A DNA stretch of 64,000 nucleotides, taken from the NCBI GenBank assembly GCA_950097015.1, contig CATNEN010000038.1:3765001-3829000 (forward strand), in the 5' to 3' direction. The first letter of the stretch is position 1. Each line of letters starts with the position of its first letter. Origin of the DNA: Macrostomum hystrix (taxonomy: Eukaryota > Platyhelminthes > Macrostomidae). This document shows positions 37,485 through 48,619 of the stretch, piece by piece. The notes beneath the pieces are model-generated. The model was given only the letters and a program-made list of their open reading frames with translations. It did not search any database and had not been told where the DNA came from. The translations under genes and the position numbers were made by a program.

Positions 37485-38700
37485 GCCAAGTCCAGGTTGC
37501 AATTTGTAAGTCTTCGTGTGCTCTTTATCCGCACTTACCAAAAGGTCTGAAGTAATAATCCCTGCCCAAATGAAAACAGTGTGTGCCCCTAAGCAACACA
37601 CTTACTTGACTGGCCTCGTTTTATGTGTGAACAAGGCTTTAAAGTCGATACTGCCCATGCCAGTTACTATCCATGTCGTTGCGAACAATGAATGCAGGAA
37701 TTCAGGAGGGCAATGTCTGTTTTTCCAGCCCCAGTATGCCCGGATCATAGCTCCCTGGCTTGCGCCATCAAAGTAATTAATTATCTTTTACATCTACCTA
37801 AGGGTTGTTGCTTTGCGCACTGGCATCCACCATGATGATATTTTAAGCTGATTTGAATAAGTATTGATTTGTTCAAATTCATTAATAGCATCAGAGCTGC
37901 AGGTAACAATCATGCACCCTCTTAATTATGATAGTATCTGTTTTTTTCAGACACAAATTTGGCATTGGCCTTGCAGCACAGTTAACAGTCGATGGTAAGC
38001 CAATCAGGGATCGGAGTATTGCGGAGTGAGTATAGTCATTTTGTGTTTTAGTTCAACAGTTTTTAATTTATTTGTTCAGTGTGGCAAATCAAATTGTGAA
38101 TAAAAAATTTTCCCCCTGTCCTGTAGGCGCAACGCTAGATTTTTTTGCAAAATTGCACAGGTAACACCTTAAGCCTCGTTGGCCAATCAGCGTTAAGTAG
38201 ACTATGGGGTGTATTTCGGATTCCCCACAAGTTTGTCTAAAAATAGTAAAAATTAATAATCTACGTTGGCCAAAACTGATTGAGTGACACGTCTCTTTTC
38301 TAGATTCGCGTGTATTAACAGCACCCTCCACAATGTCACGTGACTCGATTCCCCAATGATATTTCAATGTTTAAGATTTTCAACTTTTTGTTGCATGGAA
38401 AGTTTAACCGTTTATTTAAGTTTAAAACTGCTGGATAATGATCAATAAATATTCTCAAAAGAAATTTTACGTCATGAATATGCACTCATGCATAATAATA
38501 TACAAGTACGATATGCGGTGTGAGAGTAAAAATAAATATTTTAAAAGATTAAACTATTCAAAAGAGGCAATTAACCATCAATCATTACCAAAATAAAAGG
38601 ATTAAAAAGTGTAAAAAGTGTTTCGCATCGTTTCAGAACTAAAGCAATACTTTTAATTCAAATAAAAACAGTTAAAAAAAATTTGGCGCCAAAGGCATGT
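37485..38700. other. spacer downstream of PCBD
   Basis: No gene recognised. A lone copy of the transposon-associated motif (ATCAGGGATCGGAG) occurs near 38005 and could mark an element edge or relic. Confidence 0.45.
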
Positions 38701-38703
38701 CAT

Positions 38704-38936
38704 TCCGAATGCATTCCGATCCCTGATCTACGATCCCTGCTCTCCGATCCTGAACTCCGATCCCTGATCTCCGATCCCTGATCTCCGATCCCTGATCTCC
38801 GATCCCTGATCTCCGATCCCTGATCTCCGATCCCTGATCCCCGATCCCTGATCTCCGATCCCTGATCTCCGATCCCTGATCTCCGATCCCTGATCTCCGA
38901 TCCCTGATCTCCGATCCCTGATCTCCGATCCCTAAT
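38704..38936 (-). repeat. 14-bp minisatellite at the transposase 3' end
   Basis: About 16 copies of CCGATCCCTGATCT on the plus strand. The same unit occurs in the opposite orientation at 39663-39898. It abuts the transposase stop codon (38932-38934). Confidence 0.95.
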
Positions 38937-40393
38937 ACTTGGTCTTTCCTCCATTGCTGTCCACAACAGCCTGGCATCGCCGCGTCATACTCGACACGAG
39001 TTTCGCCGCCGCTTTCTCTTCGCCCATCAGTCGCCATTCTTCGCTGATGAGTCGCTTGAGGTTCTCTTTGTCGCCGCCGCCACCGAGTAGCTGGCCGCAC
39101 CGATTCCTCACCCGCCGCTTCAGCATGGCCCAGGCGTTCTCAATCGGATTCAAATCCGGCGATCTTGGCGGCCAATCGTCGACGCTCTGTAGGCGAAGTC
39201 GCTGCTTCACCTCCGTCACCTTGGCGGCCCGATGATGCGGTGCGTTGTCATCCATCAGCAGCCAGTCCGGTGGTAGATGGCTTCGGCCGTAGGGGGCGAC
39301 TGAGGTCTCCAGCAAATTTGAGTAGGAGTCCGCCGTGAGTTTGTCAGGAAAAATCACGTCAGTCTGACCGGCCGAGTGGATGCCCGCCCACACCCAGACT
39401 GGAGGAAACTGCAGCCAATGCCGCTGCTGCTGCTGCTGCTGCTTCTGCTGTTGCTGATCTTCCGCTGTCTGCGAAATTCGACTCTGCCGCCGCATTCTCG
39501 GCTGCTGCTGAAGCCATTGACGACCTCTGCCAGTGAAATCGGACAGCTGGAAGCAGGTCTCGTCTGTGAACAGAACTCTGCGAATCGAAATCATGCGATG
39601 GGTGTAGAAACGTTTGGATAATGCGTCATGTGATGCAGTGGGTCATGCGTCATGTGATGCAGTGGGTCGGAGATCAGGGATCGGAGATCAGGGATCGGAG
39701 ATCAGGGATCGGAGATCAGGGATCGGAGATCAGGGATCGGAGATCAGGGATCGGAGATCAGGGATCGGAGATCAGGGATCGGAGATCAGGGATCGGAGAT
39801 CAGGGATCGGAGATCAGGGATCGGAGATCAGGGATCGGAGATCAGGGATCGGAGATCAGGGATCGGAGATCAGGGATCGGAGATCAGGGATCGGAGATGG
39901 GTACTGGGTAATGTGTCATAAGACGCAGAGGGTCATGTACAAACTGATAGCCGTCTCACCTTGCCCAGTCGTGATGGCTCCATTCGAGTCTTTTCATGGC
40001 CCACCTCAGCCTAGCCGGAGCTCCCTTTGTCGCCGCTGCCGCAGCGGTCGCCTGTCCGGCCCTGGACCTGTAGCGAAATCTGGCTGACATGAGTCGCCGC
40101 CTCACTGTAGACCTGGAAGCCCGCACAGACCAGATTCTGGCCAGAGCCTGGCAGGACAGCAGCGGGTTTCTCTTAGCCAGTTGGCAAAGCTCCGTGTCCT
40201 CCTGAGGCCCGCTGAGGCGGCTGAGGCGGCGCGGCTGGTTCCTGACGGTGCCTAAGCGGCCCTGCTTGGTCACATTGTAGTGCGCGGCGCCCACAGAGAC
40301 ATCGAGTTGGCGGGCGATTTGGCGGTAGCTGGCACCGGCCAATCGCATGCCTACCAGTTGGTGGCGCTTGGCCTCTGTGAGCTGCTGCGGCAT
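38932..40393 (-). CDS. Tc1/mariner-superfamily DDE transposase
   Basis: Cut-and-paste DNA transposase in two exons, 39960-40393 and 38932-39577, joined in phase (AG|A) to 359 residues with no stops or frameshifts. The N-terminal part has two helix-turn-helix units (RLAGASYRQIARQLDVSVG, then an SRSTVRRRL segment). The catalytic acids are in FTDET, in MDDNAPHH and in LNPIENAW; 35 residues separate the second D from E, which I count as DD35E. WPPRSPDLNPIEN is the usual Tc1 signature. Odd points: a Q-rich insert (QQQQKQQQQQQ) between the first two catalytic motifs, a G-rich GGGG loop near the end, and an intron, which is uncommon in this superfamily. Terminal inverted repeats were not located. 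It may be a live element or a host-captured gene. Confidence 0.9.
39663..39898 (+). repeat. 14-bp minisatellite inside the transposase intron
   Basis: About 17 copies of GGAGATCAGGGATC, almost perfect, within intron 39578-39959. It is the inverted counterpart of the array at 38704-38936. Confidence 0.97.
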
Positions 40394-40399
40394 CTGCAC

Positions 40400-40820
40400 T
40401 GCCTACTTGAGACTGTCATGCAGATTAAGACACAGTGGCACACTCATATGGTCTATATATTTAACTTTTAATTTTTCACAGCTATCCGCAAAACAGTTTG
40501 TTGGGCCGATTCCTCCGCTTGGCCATGGTCACGTGATGCAGCTGGGCTGTACCAGCTGGAGTGGGGGGTGGTGTCGCTGCTATTTTATAATTCAGTCGGC
40601 TGCTCCGTAAATCGGAGTGGATTTTAGTTTGGGCGATATGATTTTAAGCTTTATTGTGAATTGGTAGCATGCTGTCACAATTGCCCGTTCTCCCCACCGT
40701 TTCTTCTTTTACTGCAGAACTGCTTGTGAAGGCAAAAAACTGTTTTACTTAACACCCGTCTCAGTCTGGAGAAGCTAAAAGAAGAGAACTTTAAAAGAAC
40801 TGGCCGACACAGCCGGGCAA
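40400..40820. other. 5' flank of the transposase
   Basis: Presumably contains the element's promoter and one terminus. I could not define a terminal inverted repeat by eye. Confidence 0.4.
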
Positions 40821-40823
40821 GCG

Positions 40824-40998
40824 ATGGGAGTGAGTATAGACTCAATGGGAGTGAGTATAGACTCAATGGGAGTGAGTATAGACTCAATGGGAGCAAGTAT
40901 AGACTCAATGGGAGTGAGTATAGACTCAATGGGAGTGCGTATGGACTCGATGGGAGTGAGCATAGACTCAATGGGAGTGAATCGAGCGAGTAGACTCG
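40824..40998. repeat. 21-bp minisatellite
   Basis: Eight copies of a unit like TCAATGGGAGTGAGTATAGA plus one base. The period is a multiple of 3, so its open frames are artefacts. Confidence 0.93.
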
Positions 40999-40999
40999 A

Positions 41000-41450
41000 T
41001 AAATATTTCCCAAATAGATTTAAAAAAATGAGTACTTGTTAATTGTTTACTTGTTTATTGCTTACTCGTTTATTGTTTACTCGTATTAGGTATTTATATT
41101 TATTATTATGTAGAACTTTTTCTATCATTAGCAAAAATTAAGCAATTAGCACATATGACTACTTCTAGTAGAAACTTGGAAACAGATACAATTTTCTGTT
41201 TCTTCTATATTCCCATATTGTATGTGTGCATTCTTACCTTGCTATATTGGTCATGGCAACTTTAATACTTAAGCCTGCCATTCTGTATCCTGTTACTCTA
41301 ACCTGTCACCCTGGTCTGTCACCCTGACCTGTCACTCTTCCGTCTTTATCTAAGTAGTCTGATGCAATCACACTTTGAAAACTGCTTCTAACGATTTCTG
41401 GCAGGATTTTTCATTCACGCACTGATTTATTTGGCTCCAATCACTCGGAA
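41000..41450. other. spacer, no gene recognised
   Basis: AT-rich. A few CTGTCACCCTGACCTGTCAC-like short repeats occur around 41300-41340. Confidence 0.45.
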
Positions 41451-41454
41451 AAAG

Positions 41455-42090
41455 TCACCACTCCAGCAGGGATTCTGATCCCAACAGACACTTCAACTGG
41501 GATTCTGATCCCAACAGACACTTCAACTGGGATTCTGATCCCAACAGACACTTCAACTGGGATTCTGATCCCAACAGACACTTCAACTGGGATTCTGATC
41601 CCAACAGACACTTCAACTGGGATTCTGATCCCCAACAGACACTACAACTGGGATTCTGATCCCAACAGACACTTCAACTGGGATTCTGATCCCAACAGAC
41701 ACTTCAACTGGGATTCTGATCCCAACAGACACTTCAACTGGGATTCTGATCCCAACAGACACTTCAACTGGGATTCTGATCCCAACAGACACTTGAACTG
41801 GGATTCTGATCCCAACAGACACTTCAACTGGGATTCTGATCCCCAACAGACACTTCAACTGGGATTCTGATCCCAACAGACACTTCAACTGGGATTCTGA
41901 TCCCAACAGACACTTCAACTGGGATTCTGATCCCAACAGACACTTGAACTGGGATTCTGATCCCAACAGACACTTGAACTGGGATTCTGATCCCAACAGA
42001 CACTTGAACTAGGATTCTGATCCCAACTGACACTACAACTGGGATTCTGATTTCAACAGGTACTCCAGCAGGGATTCTGATCCTCACAGA
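41455..42090. repeat. 30-bp minisatellite
   Basis: About 21 copies of a 30-bp unit containing CACTTCAACTGGGATTCTGA then TCCCAACAGA. Three units have an extra C, which shifts the artefactual minus-strand frames. Confidence 0.96.
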
Positions 42091-42354
42091 ACTGTTTCTT
42101 CATCAACTTTTTGGTGCAAGTGCCATTCTGAAAGAACACGCGAGAGAAAGAAAAATAAGCATCCCCGCGAATTCGCCTCCTCGCGCGTGCCTGCAGATCC
42201 TTTTCTCCCATTTTCATTCATAATCCCACCAGTTCTGTGCCAGGATAAATCCCATCGGAACTGGACTCCTGGAGCCTGAAGCCTCATCCGTCAGACCACC
42301 CACTGACTCGCCCCTTTAAGACTGCAACAGGGGCAAAAAAATCCCCGATTCCCA

Positions 42355-42425
42355 TCTAGAATCGAACCCTCGACAGGTCGCCCATTCTGTCGCTCACGCG
42401 CCTGCGACTTGAATTAGCGGTAAAC
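42355..42425 (-). mobile_element. tRNA-like SINE head fragment
   Basis: On the minus strand GAGGGTTCGATTCTAG matches a B box, with a possible degenerate A box around GCGCGTGAGCGACAGAATGG. No family body follows. Confidence 0.5.
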
Positions 42426-42519
42426 AAAAGACAACAGAGAAAATTGTCATCCCATATGGGATTCATTTTCTCATACCTTAATTAATAGGTGCGAAATTTG
42501 CAGCTCTGAATAATACAGT

Positions 42520-42850
42520 TCGCAGGTACACACTAACACAGATACAGTTCACAGGCACACACTCACACAGATACAGTTCACAGGCACACACTCACACAGA
42601 TACAGCTCACAGGCACACACTCACACAGATACAGTTCGCAGGCACACACTCACACAGATACAGTTCACAGGCACACACTCACACAGATACAGTTCACAGG
42701 CACACACTCACACAGATACAGCTCACAGGTACACACTCACACAGATACAGTTCACAGGCACACACTCACACAGATACAGCTCACAGGTACACACTCACAC
42801 AGATACAGTTCACAGGTACACACTCACACAGATACAGTTCACAGGTACAG
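42520..42850. repeat. 29-bp minisatellite
   Basis: About 11 copies of a unit containing CAGATACAGTTCACAGGCAC then ACACTCACA. Some units carry CACAGGTACA, again an AGGT-bearing sequence. Confidence 0.95.
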
Positions 42851-43081
42851 GTGAAATATTGAAATCTTGTGTGCAGAAAATTTATGTCTATATTGTTTTT
42901 GCCACCAGACATCAGACGGGAATCTTTGAATATCTCGACGATGCCGGATGTCTTGTGATTCTGAAATTAGTTTAATCAGTGCGGTGCGGTATATTTTAGC
43001 CCGTGTTCTGGATTTTCATAGCAATGGGTTGAATATTTTGGGAGATGCAGAAGAAAGAATTATGTGGAATTTGAAATACTG

Positions 43082-43245
43082 TGGCTGTTTCTACTGACCC
43101 TCGAGGGCGTAAATCAACAAGAGCCTTCACGGCGCGTCTGCGTCCCAAATAAATGTGACCTCGCCGCGGATTCGAGCTCGGGTGCGCCTGGGTGCGAGAG
43201 GCAACGCGTTTATCGTTCTGCCACTCAGCAAACCCTGAAGGAAGT
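43082..43245 (-). mobile_element. SINE family B, 5' half
   Basis: Reverse complement reads GAGTGGCAGAACGATAAACG (A-box-like head), GAGCTCGAATCC (B box) and ACGCCCTCGAGGGTCAG (family body). The 3' half is absent. Confidence 0.75.
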
Positions 43246-43619
43246 TTATCAACCATAAGCACCAGCTTTAGCAATAGGTGGCGCTTTTCAGTATTAGTGC
43301 TAACAAGCCAATCTTTATTTATACGAGCTGAATTCGATACTCGAAACTGCTAGTGGAAATTCACTTGACTGGCATTTCCCTCCAGGGATAAATCCCTACT
43401 TCCCATGACACGCACCGACCATTCTGGGTAGCGGCGGCCAGACTTTGCACTTTTAGTCGAGTTTTCTGTCTCTCCCTGGCATCGCTTGGCACTTCACCGA
43501 CTGGTGGGACCTTCAGAAATGGCACAACGAATTTGCGTGATCGCAAAGTCTCAAATCAAAGTCGCCCAAACATTCATCTTTCTCCCGTGATATTTCATCC
43601 CGCAATGTACAGCATCGAT

Positions 43620-43866
43620 GGGTCACTTTATTACCGCGGTTAGAGCTGTGGACTCCTGATCTAAAGGTCGGGAGTTCGTATCTCAGCCCATAAAAAAGCG
43701 ATTTGCGTCTTTAAACAAGAGACATTTTTAACCGATTGCTTCACTTCAGAATTTGATGCGGTAGAAATTTAAAGAAGGTGCGGCAGCCCTTCCAGTCCAT
43801 TGGCTGATCAGCTTCACACCGCATTAGGATGAGCTGCGCAATAGCTGCAGCAGTACCACTGCCTGT
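43620..43866 (+). mobile_element. SINE family A, diverged
   Basis: Degenerate head (CGCGGTTAGAGCTG...GGTCGGGAGTTCGTATC) followed by body remnants (AAACAAGAGACATTTTTAACC, CCAGTCCATTGGCTGA, GCGCAATAGCTGCAG). It is older than the 20.2 kb copy by eye, and a pyrimidine array starts at its 3' end. Confidence 0.75.
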
Positions 43867-43867
43867 A

Positions 43868-44400
43868 CACCTCTCACACTCTCCCTCTCCCACTCTCTCA
43901 CACTCTCCCTCTCCCACTCTCCCACTCTCTCACACTCTCCCTCTCCCACTCTCCCACTCTCTCACACTCTCCCTCTCCCACTCTCCCACTCTCTCACACT
44001 CTCCCTCTCCCACTCTCCCACTCTCTCACACTCTCCCTCTCCCACTCTCCCACTCTCTTCATCTCCCTCTCCCACTCTCCCACTCTCTCACACTCTCCCT
44101 CTCCCACTCTCCCTCTCCCACTCTCCCTCTCCCACTCTCCCTCTCCCACTCTCCCTCTCCCACTCTCCCTCTCCCACTCTCCCTCTCCCACTCTCCCTCT
44201 CCCACTCTCCCACTCTCTCCATCTCCCTCTCCCACTCTCTCCATCTCCCTCTCCCACTCTCCCACTCTCTCCATCTCCCACTCTCTCCCTCTCCCACTCT
44301 CTCCCTCTCTCCCTTTCCCACTCTCACTCTCCCACTCTCAATCTCCCACTCCCACTCCCTCCCACTCCCATCCCTCCCTCTCCCACTCTATAAGTCCCTC
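43868..44400. repeat. CTCTCCCACTCTCC pyrimidine minisatellite
   Basis: Long array of 6- and 12-bp-based units, similar in unit to the exchanger intron 2 array. It begins exactly at the 3' end of a SINE, so it may have grown from the SINE tail. Its long frames on both strands are artefacts. Confidence 0.93.
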
Positions 44401-44404
44401 GATT

Positions 44405-44885
44405 CCAGCCTCTTCTATCAAATGATTCGCATTACTAATTTTCAGCCCTGGCCTATCAAGCCACACGGCCATGTTGTCACACGTATTAAACGCATTTTTT
44501 CATACTTATCGTTTCGGTCGGAAAATTTCACAGTTATATCGATGAGCCCCCGTCAGTCAAGGTGCATTGCACTCCAGGTGTGTGCCCAGCATCTCACCTT
44601 CTGCAATGCTTAGCCTTGTCTCTCCAAGCAAGCTCCGAAACTGACTTCTCATGCTGAATAGAACCTGTTGCTTTCAAGTGCTGGACGGATTGACTTAACT
44701 TGTATCGACGAGTAGAAAACCTACTCGTGTGAGAACAGTTTGCAAACGATGGGACGCGCATACTAGTTTTTATTGTGTTTATTAAAAGGGTAAACAACAT
44801 TAAAAAACGGTTTAAAGCATTTTTCACAAGCCAGCATTTTATATCCTATGCAGTAGGTAATAATTTTAATTGATTAATAACTAAT
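44405..44885. other. spacer, no gene recognised
   Basis: Short frames only, no motif recognised. Confidence 0.45.
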
Positions 44886-44889
44886 TACG

Positions 44890-45125
44890 CCTGCCACAAT
44901 TGGGGACATCTGAACACTGCGTTCAGTCCATGGACTGGGGAGACTCGCCACCCATTCTCAATTAACCCAGCTAATGCTGGTACAAATTTAACAGCTGGGC
45001 GAACTGAAGCAATGCAGAGTTAAATGTCTTGCTAAAGGACACAAATTGTTCCAGCGGAGTCGGGAATCGAACCCCCGACCTTTTAGTGGCGATTCCGACG
45101 CCCTAACCACTAGGCAACAATCCCA
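44890..45125 (-). mobile_element. SINE family A, inverted full-length copy
   Basis: Reverse complement contains the A-box region TTGCCTAGTGGTTAGGGCG, B box GGGTTCGATTCCCG, CCTTTAGCAAGACATTTAAC, and CCAGTCCATGGACTGAACGC. Confidence 0.88.
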
Positions 45126-45129
45126 TGCA

Positions 45130-45538
45130 TCTAAACATTAATAAATCAACTAGTTGCTAACCAAACTGTCAAAATGTCGCAAACAATTTAAGAAAGCAAC
45201 ACGCGTGCTGTCAAATAGCAATCAATGAAACTTGATTAATAATAGTAGTTGACAATCAGACAGGGGTAAAAATGCACCAACAATTTACAATTGGAAAGTA
45301 AACATTTTAATTTGAAACAAAGAACAAATATTGCATATCAAAGATGAAGTTCTGTTTCTTTAACGCAAAAGATGTGTTTTAAAACACAATTAAGGCATAT
45401 TTATGGATACAGCATGCATTTAGTACTTTTCTGCCGGGTTTTCTGCTGAAAAATGGAAACACTATTAATGACAACTCATCTTCTTGTGTATCTTCACGAA
45501 CAAAGCTATTTATCATAATTTATAAGATCTTTTTCACT
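45130..45538. other. AT-rich spacer
   Basis: Nothing recognised. Confidence 0.45.
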
Positions 45539-45539
45539 T

Positions 45540-46178
45540 AGTGGTGTCAGCTGATGCAGTTTGGTGTGTCAGCTGATGCATTTTGGGTGTCAGCTGATGC
45601 CGTTTTGGGGGTGTCAGCTGATGCAGTTTGGGTGTCAGCTGATGCCGTTTTAGGGGTGTCAGCTGATGCAGTTTGGGGTCGTCAGCTGAGGCAGTTTGGG
45701 GTCGTCAGCTGAGGCAGTTTGGGGGTGTCAGGTGATGCAGTTTGGGGGTGTCAGCTGATGCAGTTTGGGGGTGTCAGCTGATGCAGTTTGGGGTCGTCAG
45801 CTGAGGCAGTTTGGGGTCGTCAGCTGATGCAGTTTGGGGTGTCAGGTGATGCAGTTTGGGGGTGTCAGCTGATGCAGTTTGGGGGTGTCAGCTGAAGCAG
45901 TTTGGGGGTGTCAGCTGATGCAGTTTGGGGTCGTCAGCTGAGGCAGTTTTGGGTCGTCAGCTGATGCAGTTTGGGGGTGTCAGGTGATACAGTTTGGGGT
46001 GTCAGCTGATGCAGTTTGGGGGTGTCTGCTGATGCAGTTTGGGGGTGTCAGCTGATGCAGTTTGGGGTCGTCAGCTGATGTAGTTTGGGGGTGTCAGGTG
46101 ATTCCGTTTGGGGGTGTCAGCTGAGGCAGTTTGGGGATGTCAGGTGATGCAGTTTGGGGGTGTCAGGTGATACAGTGG
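45540..46178. repeat. 21-22 bp minisatellite (GTCAGCTGATGCAGTTTGGG)n
   Basis: About 30 copies with G-run length and GATGC/GAGGC variants. It lies just past a possible 3' UTR donor of the boule-like gene (minus-strand AAG|GTAACT at about 46194), so it may be in a further 3' UTR intron. Confidence 0.95.
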
Positions 46179-46341
46179 TTGACGTCACAGGAGTTACCTT
46201 GCTTGGCTGCTGATATGGCAAAGCAGTAGCTAGAAAAGGGACAGCGGTCTTCTCCTAAAGCAGAACGATAAAGTACTTGAAGTACTGCAGCCAGGTGATC
46301 TTCGAGCTGTCCGAGCCATAGTCAGGAGGAAGTCGCGTTCA

Positions 46342-48360
46342 CTACAGGCTCCATTCGCTCAGCGGCCAGTCCACACAGCGTCGACGCTTCGCATCGCTAT
46401 GACTGGCGGTCGGTGCCGCGAAGTCGATAAGTTGGCCGGGTAGCAACGGTTGCTGGGCAGTAACTAACTGCTGCTGCTGTTGCTGCTGTTGCTGCTGCTG
46501 CTGCAGATTTGAACTAAGCTGATGCTGTTGGTGAATCGCAGCTGCAGCAGCTGACAGCCAAGGATTCGGCAGCAGCTGCGGTTGCTGGGCGGTTGCCATG
46601 CCACTAAGCAACAAGTCCGCGGCGGATAGGGGGCCGATCAAGGAGGGATGCTGATTCAACAGCGACTGCTGCAGGTGAGAATGAGTCAGAAACGGCAGAG
46701 CAATGTGCCCGGTTGAGTAGCTGGTTGTGGCAGCGGAGAGGGCAGCAGCAGCCGCAGCTGCTACCGCGGCACTCGCTGAATTCAACGCGCCGTTGATGCC
46801 GGCGTCCTGCCGAGTTGCTGTGGGCTTTCAGGCGAAAATTTGACAGATTTATTGGCTCCGAATGTTAAGAACAAGAGAGCAGTTAAAAATACCATTGTAA
46901 AGAGATTTGAACATTATTTACATGTAGCTATGGTGTCTCCCCAGTCATCTGATTTTTTTAACTGGTAGCAGAATACATAAAAAATAATAAAATGCTACCT
47001 TTGGATGTACAGCTAGCTGTTCACTCCATGGACTGGTGGAGGGCCCGCCAAAAACCACCCCAAATTCCTCAGAAGAAGCAATCAAGGTCATTCTCAAGGT
47101 CGTCGATTCAATTTCTGTGTCTGGACTGGACTCAGACTGGTCTAACAGTCTAATACTAAAGAAATATAAGTTAGCAATACATGTACTAAACTAATCACAG
47201 CCAACTGAACACATCGCAGCGAGTGAAATCCGTTTTTATTTTCTTCATCCATAAAACGCAGAACGCGGAACAAAAGTGTAACAATTTCAACACTTCCAAT
47301 ATCAAGCTAAGATAAAACCATAGATCTTATATGCCTATGCATATACCTAGGTATATAGGTATATAAGATCTATGAGATAGACAGCCCTATTCGTTTCCTG
47401 TTTATAAACGACTAACGGTGTATAAAAATATGACTTCATATTTTAACAGCCAATTCCTATATATAGCGAGCTGCATTGCTAATTTTATTTACAGATTGTT
47501 TCGCGAATTTCGGATGTTTAACATTGTGCTTAAAACTGTTAAAGCAAAGACAAAATTAGTTTTAAGCTTATCCTAGATTCCTACTTTTAGGCCATTGGTT
47601 GAAGCTTCGGATTTCTGAACAAGAGGTCGAGAGTTCGATTGCCGAACCAAGAGAAGCAAGCTAGTCGAGTCCTAGAGAGAGACATTTAATTGGCCATATA
47701 GCTTTAACTCACCCAGCACTCACAGCAGTGAAAATGGCACTGCAGCATCAGCTGGGGTAGAGAAATTTGAGTGGTCTTGTCAGCCTTCCCCAGTCCCTAG
47801 TCTATAGATGTTATATAAAGTTGTCTATGGCTTAAAGCCTATTATAGGAGCAGCTCATAGAACTCAGACCATAGACAGTTTGAACTATTTAACTGGTCTA
47901 TGGCTAATACTCGTTGGTGAGCCGATCAAATAATTCATTTAATTTAAGCCATAGACGAAAATATAAGAACATTGGCTAGCTCATTCACCGGCTTTTTGAT
48001 GGCCGGACCGATGTTGATCCTGCGCTGGTTGAAAATCAGGCCGTCCTTCGAGTCTCTCTGGATGATGAGCTCGGCGACACCGGCCTCCTCGAAGGTGACA
48101 AAGCCGTAGCCCCTTGAAGAGCCGGTCTTGTCCGCGATGATCTTCACGTCCTTGACAGAGCCGAGCGCGGTGAAGAACTTGCGCAGCTCGGACTCCTCCG
48201 TGCCTGGCGGTATGCCGCCAACGAAGACGCGATTCGGGATCAGCATCCCACCCGGCGGGATCCCCTGCTGCTGCTGCTGACGAGGCTTTCGCTGACTGGT
48301 AGAGTCGGCGCTCTTTACCGCCGACGTTGGCGACGTTGGTGGAGCAGCGTCCGCTGACAT
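46342..48360 (-). CDS. boule/DAZ-family RNA-binding protein
   Basis: Germline translation regulator of the Boule type. Exon 1 (47989-48360, 124 codons) holds one RRM with RNP2 RVFVGGIP and RNP1 RGYGFVTF. It ends in RINIGPAIKKP, which matches the LNIGPAIRKQ ending of Boule RRMs. The second exon (46342-46806) is joined in phase and encodes an Ala run, a Gln run of about 12 and a hydrophobic Pro/Leu-rich tail, stop TAG; total 278 residues. Linking the two exons is an inference from strand, phase and spacing. A DAZ repeat was not seen, and a small exon could be missing in the 1.18-kb intron, which holds SINE remnants. Poly-Gln is also present before the RRM (RQQQQQG). Expected in cytoplasm of germ cells. 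Confidence 0.8.
46990..47160 (-). mobile_element. SINE family A fragment
   Basis: Contains the complement of CCAGTCCATGGAGTGAACAG with a diverged body, inside the intron of the boule-like gene. Confidence 0.55.
47590..47815 (+). mobile_element. SINE family A, diverged
   Basis: A-box-like GGCCATTGGTTGAAGC, B-box-like GAGAGTTCGATTGCC, then ACTCACCCAGC and GCATCAGCTGGGGTAGAG of the family hairpin core. Confidence 0.7.
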
Positions 48361-48581
48361 TGTTGTCTGTCTGTCTTTCCTGTCCCTGTAAACGTCCCCT
48401 CGGTTAGAATTTTGCTTTGTGCTTTCCTTGTCTTCTTTAATTCCGCCTTATATCGCGTCTGTCCCTGGCTCTCCTGCAAGTGTTCTGCAAGTCTTCCCGA
48501 CCAGTCAGCTTTGCAGTCAAATTTCTATCATATATTGGGCTTAAGGTGAATTCCGCATTCAGCTGTTGCTATGGTGTATTT

Positions 48582-48609
48582 ATGTGTGTGTGTGTGTGTG
48601 TGTGTGTGG
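48582..48609. repeat. (GT)n microsatellite
   Basis: About 13 GT dinucleotides upstream of the boule-like gene. Confidence 0.9.
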
Positions 48610-48619
48610 GTGTACCCAG

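Noticed and set aside
39035-39065. CTGATGAGTC in the transposase region as a hammerhead
   Set aside because: It lies in coding sequence and lacks the GAAA core and stems.
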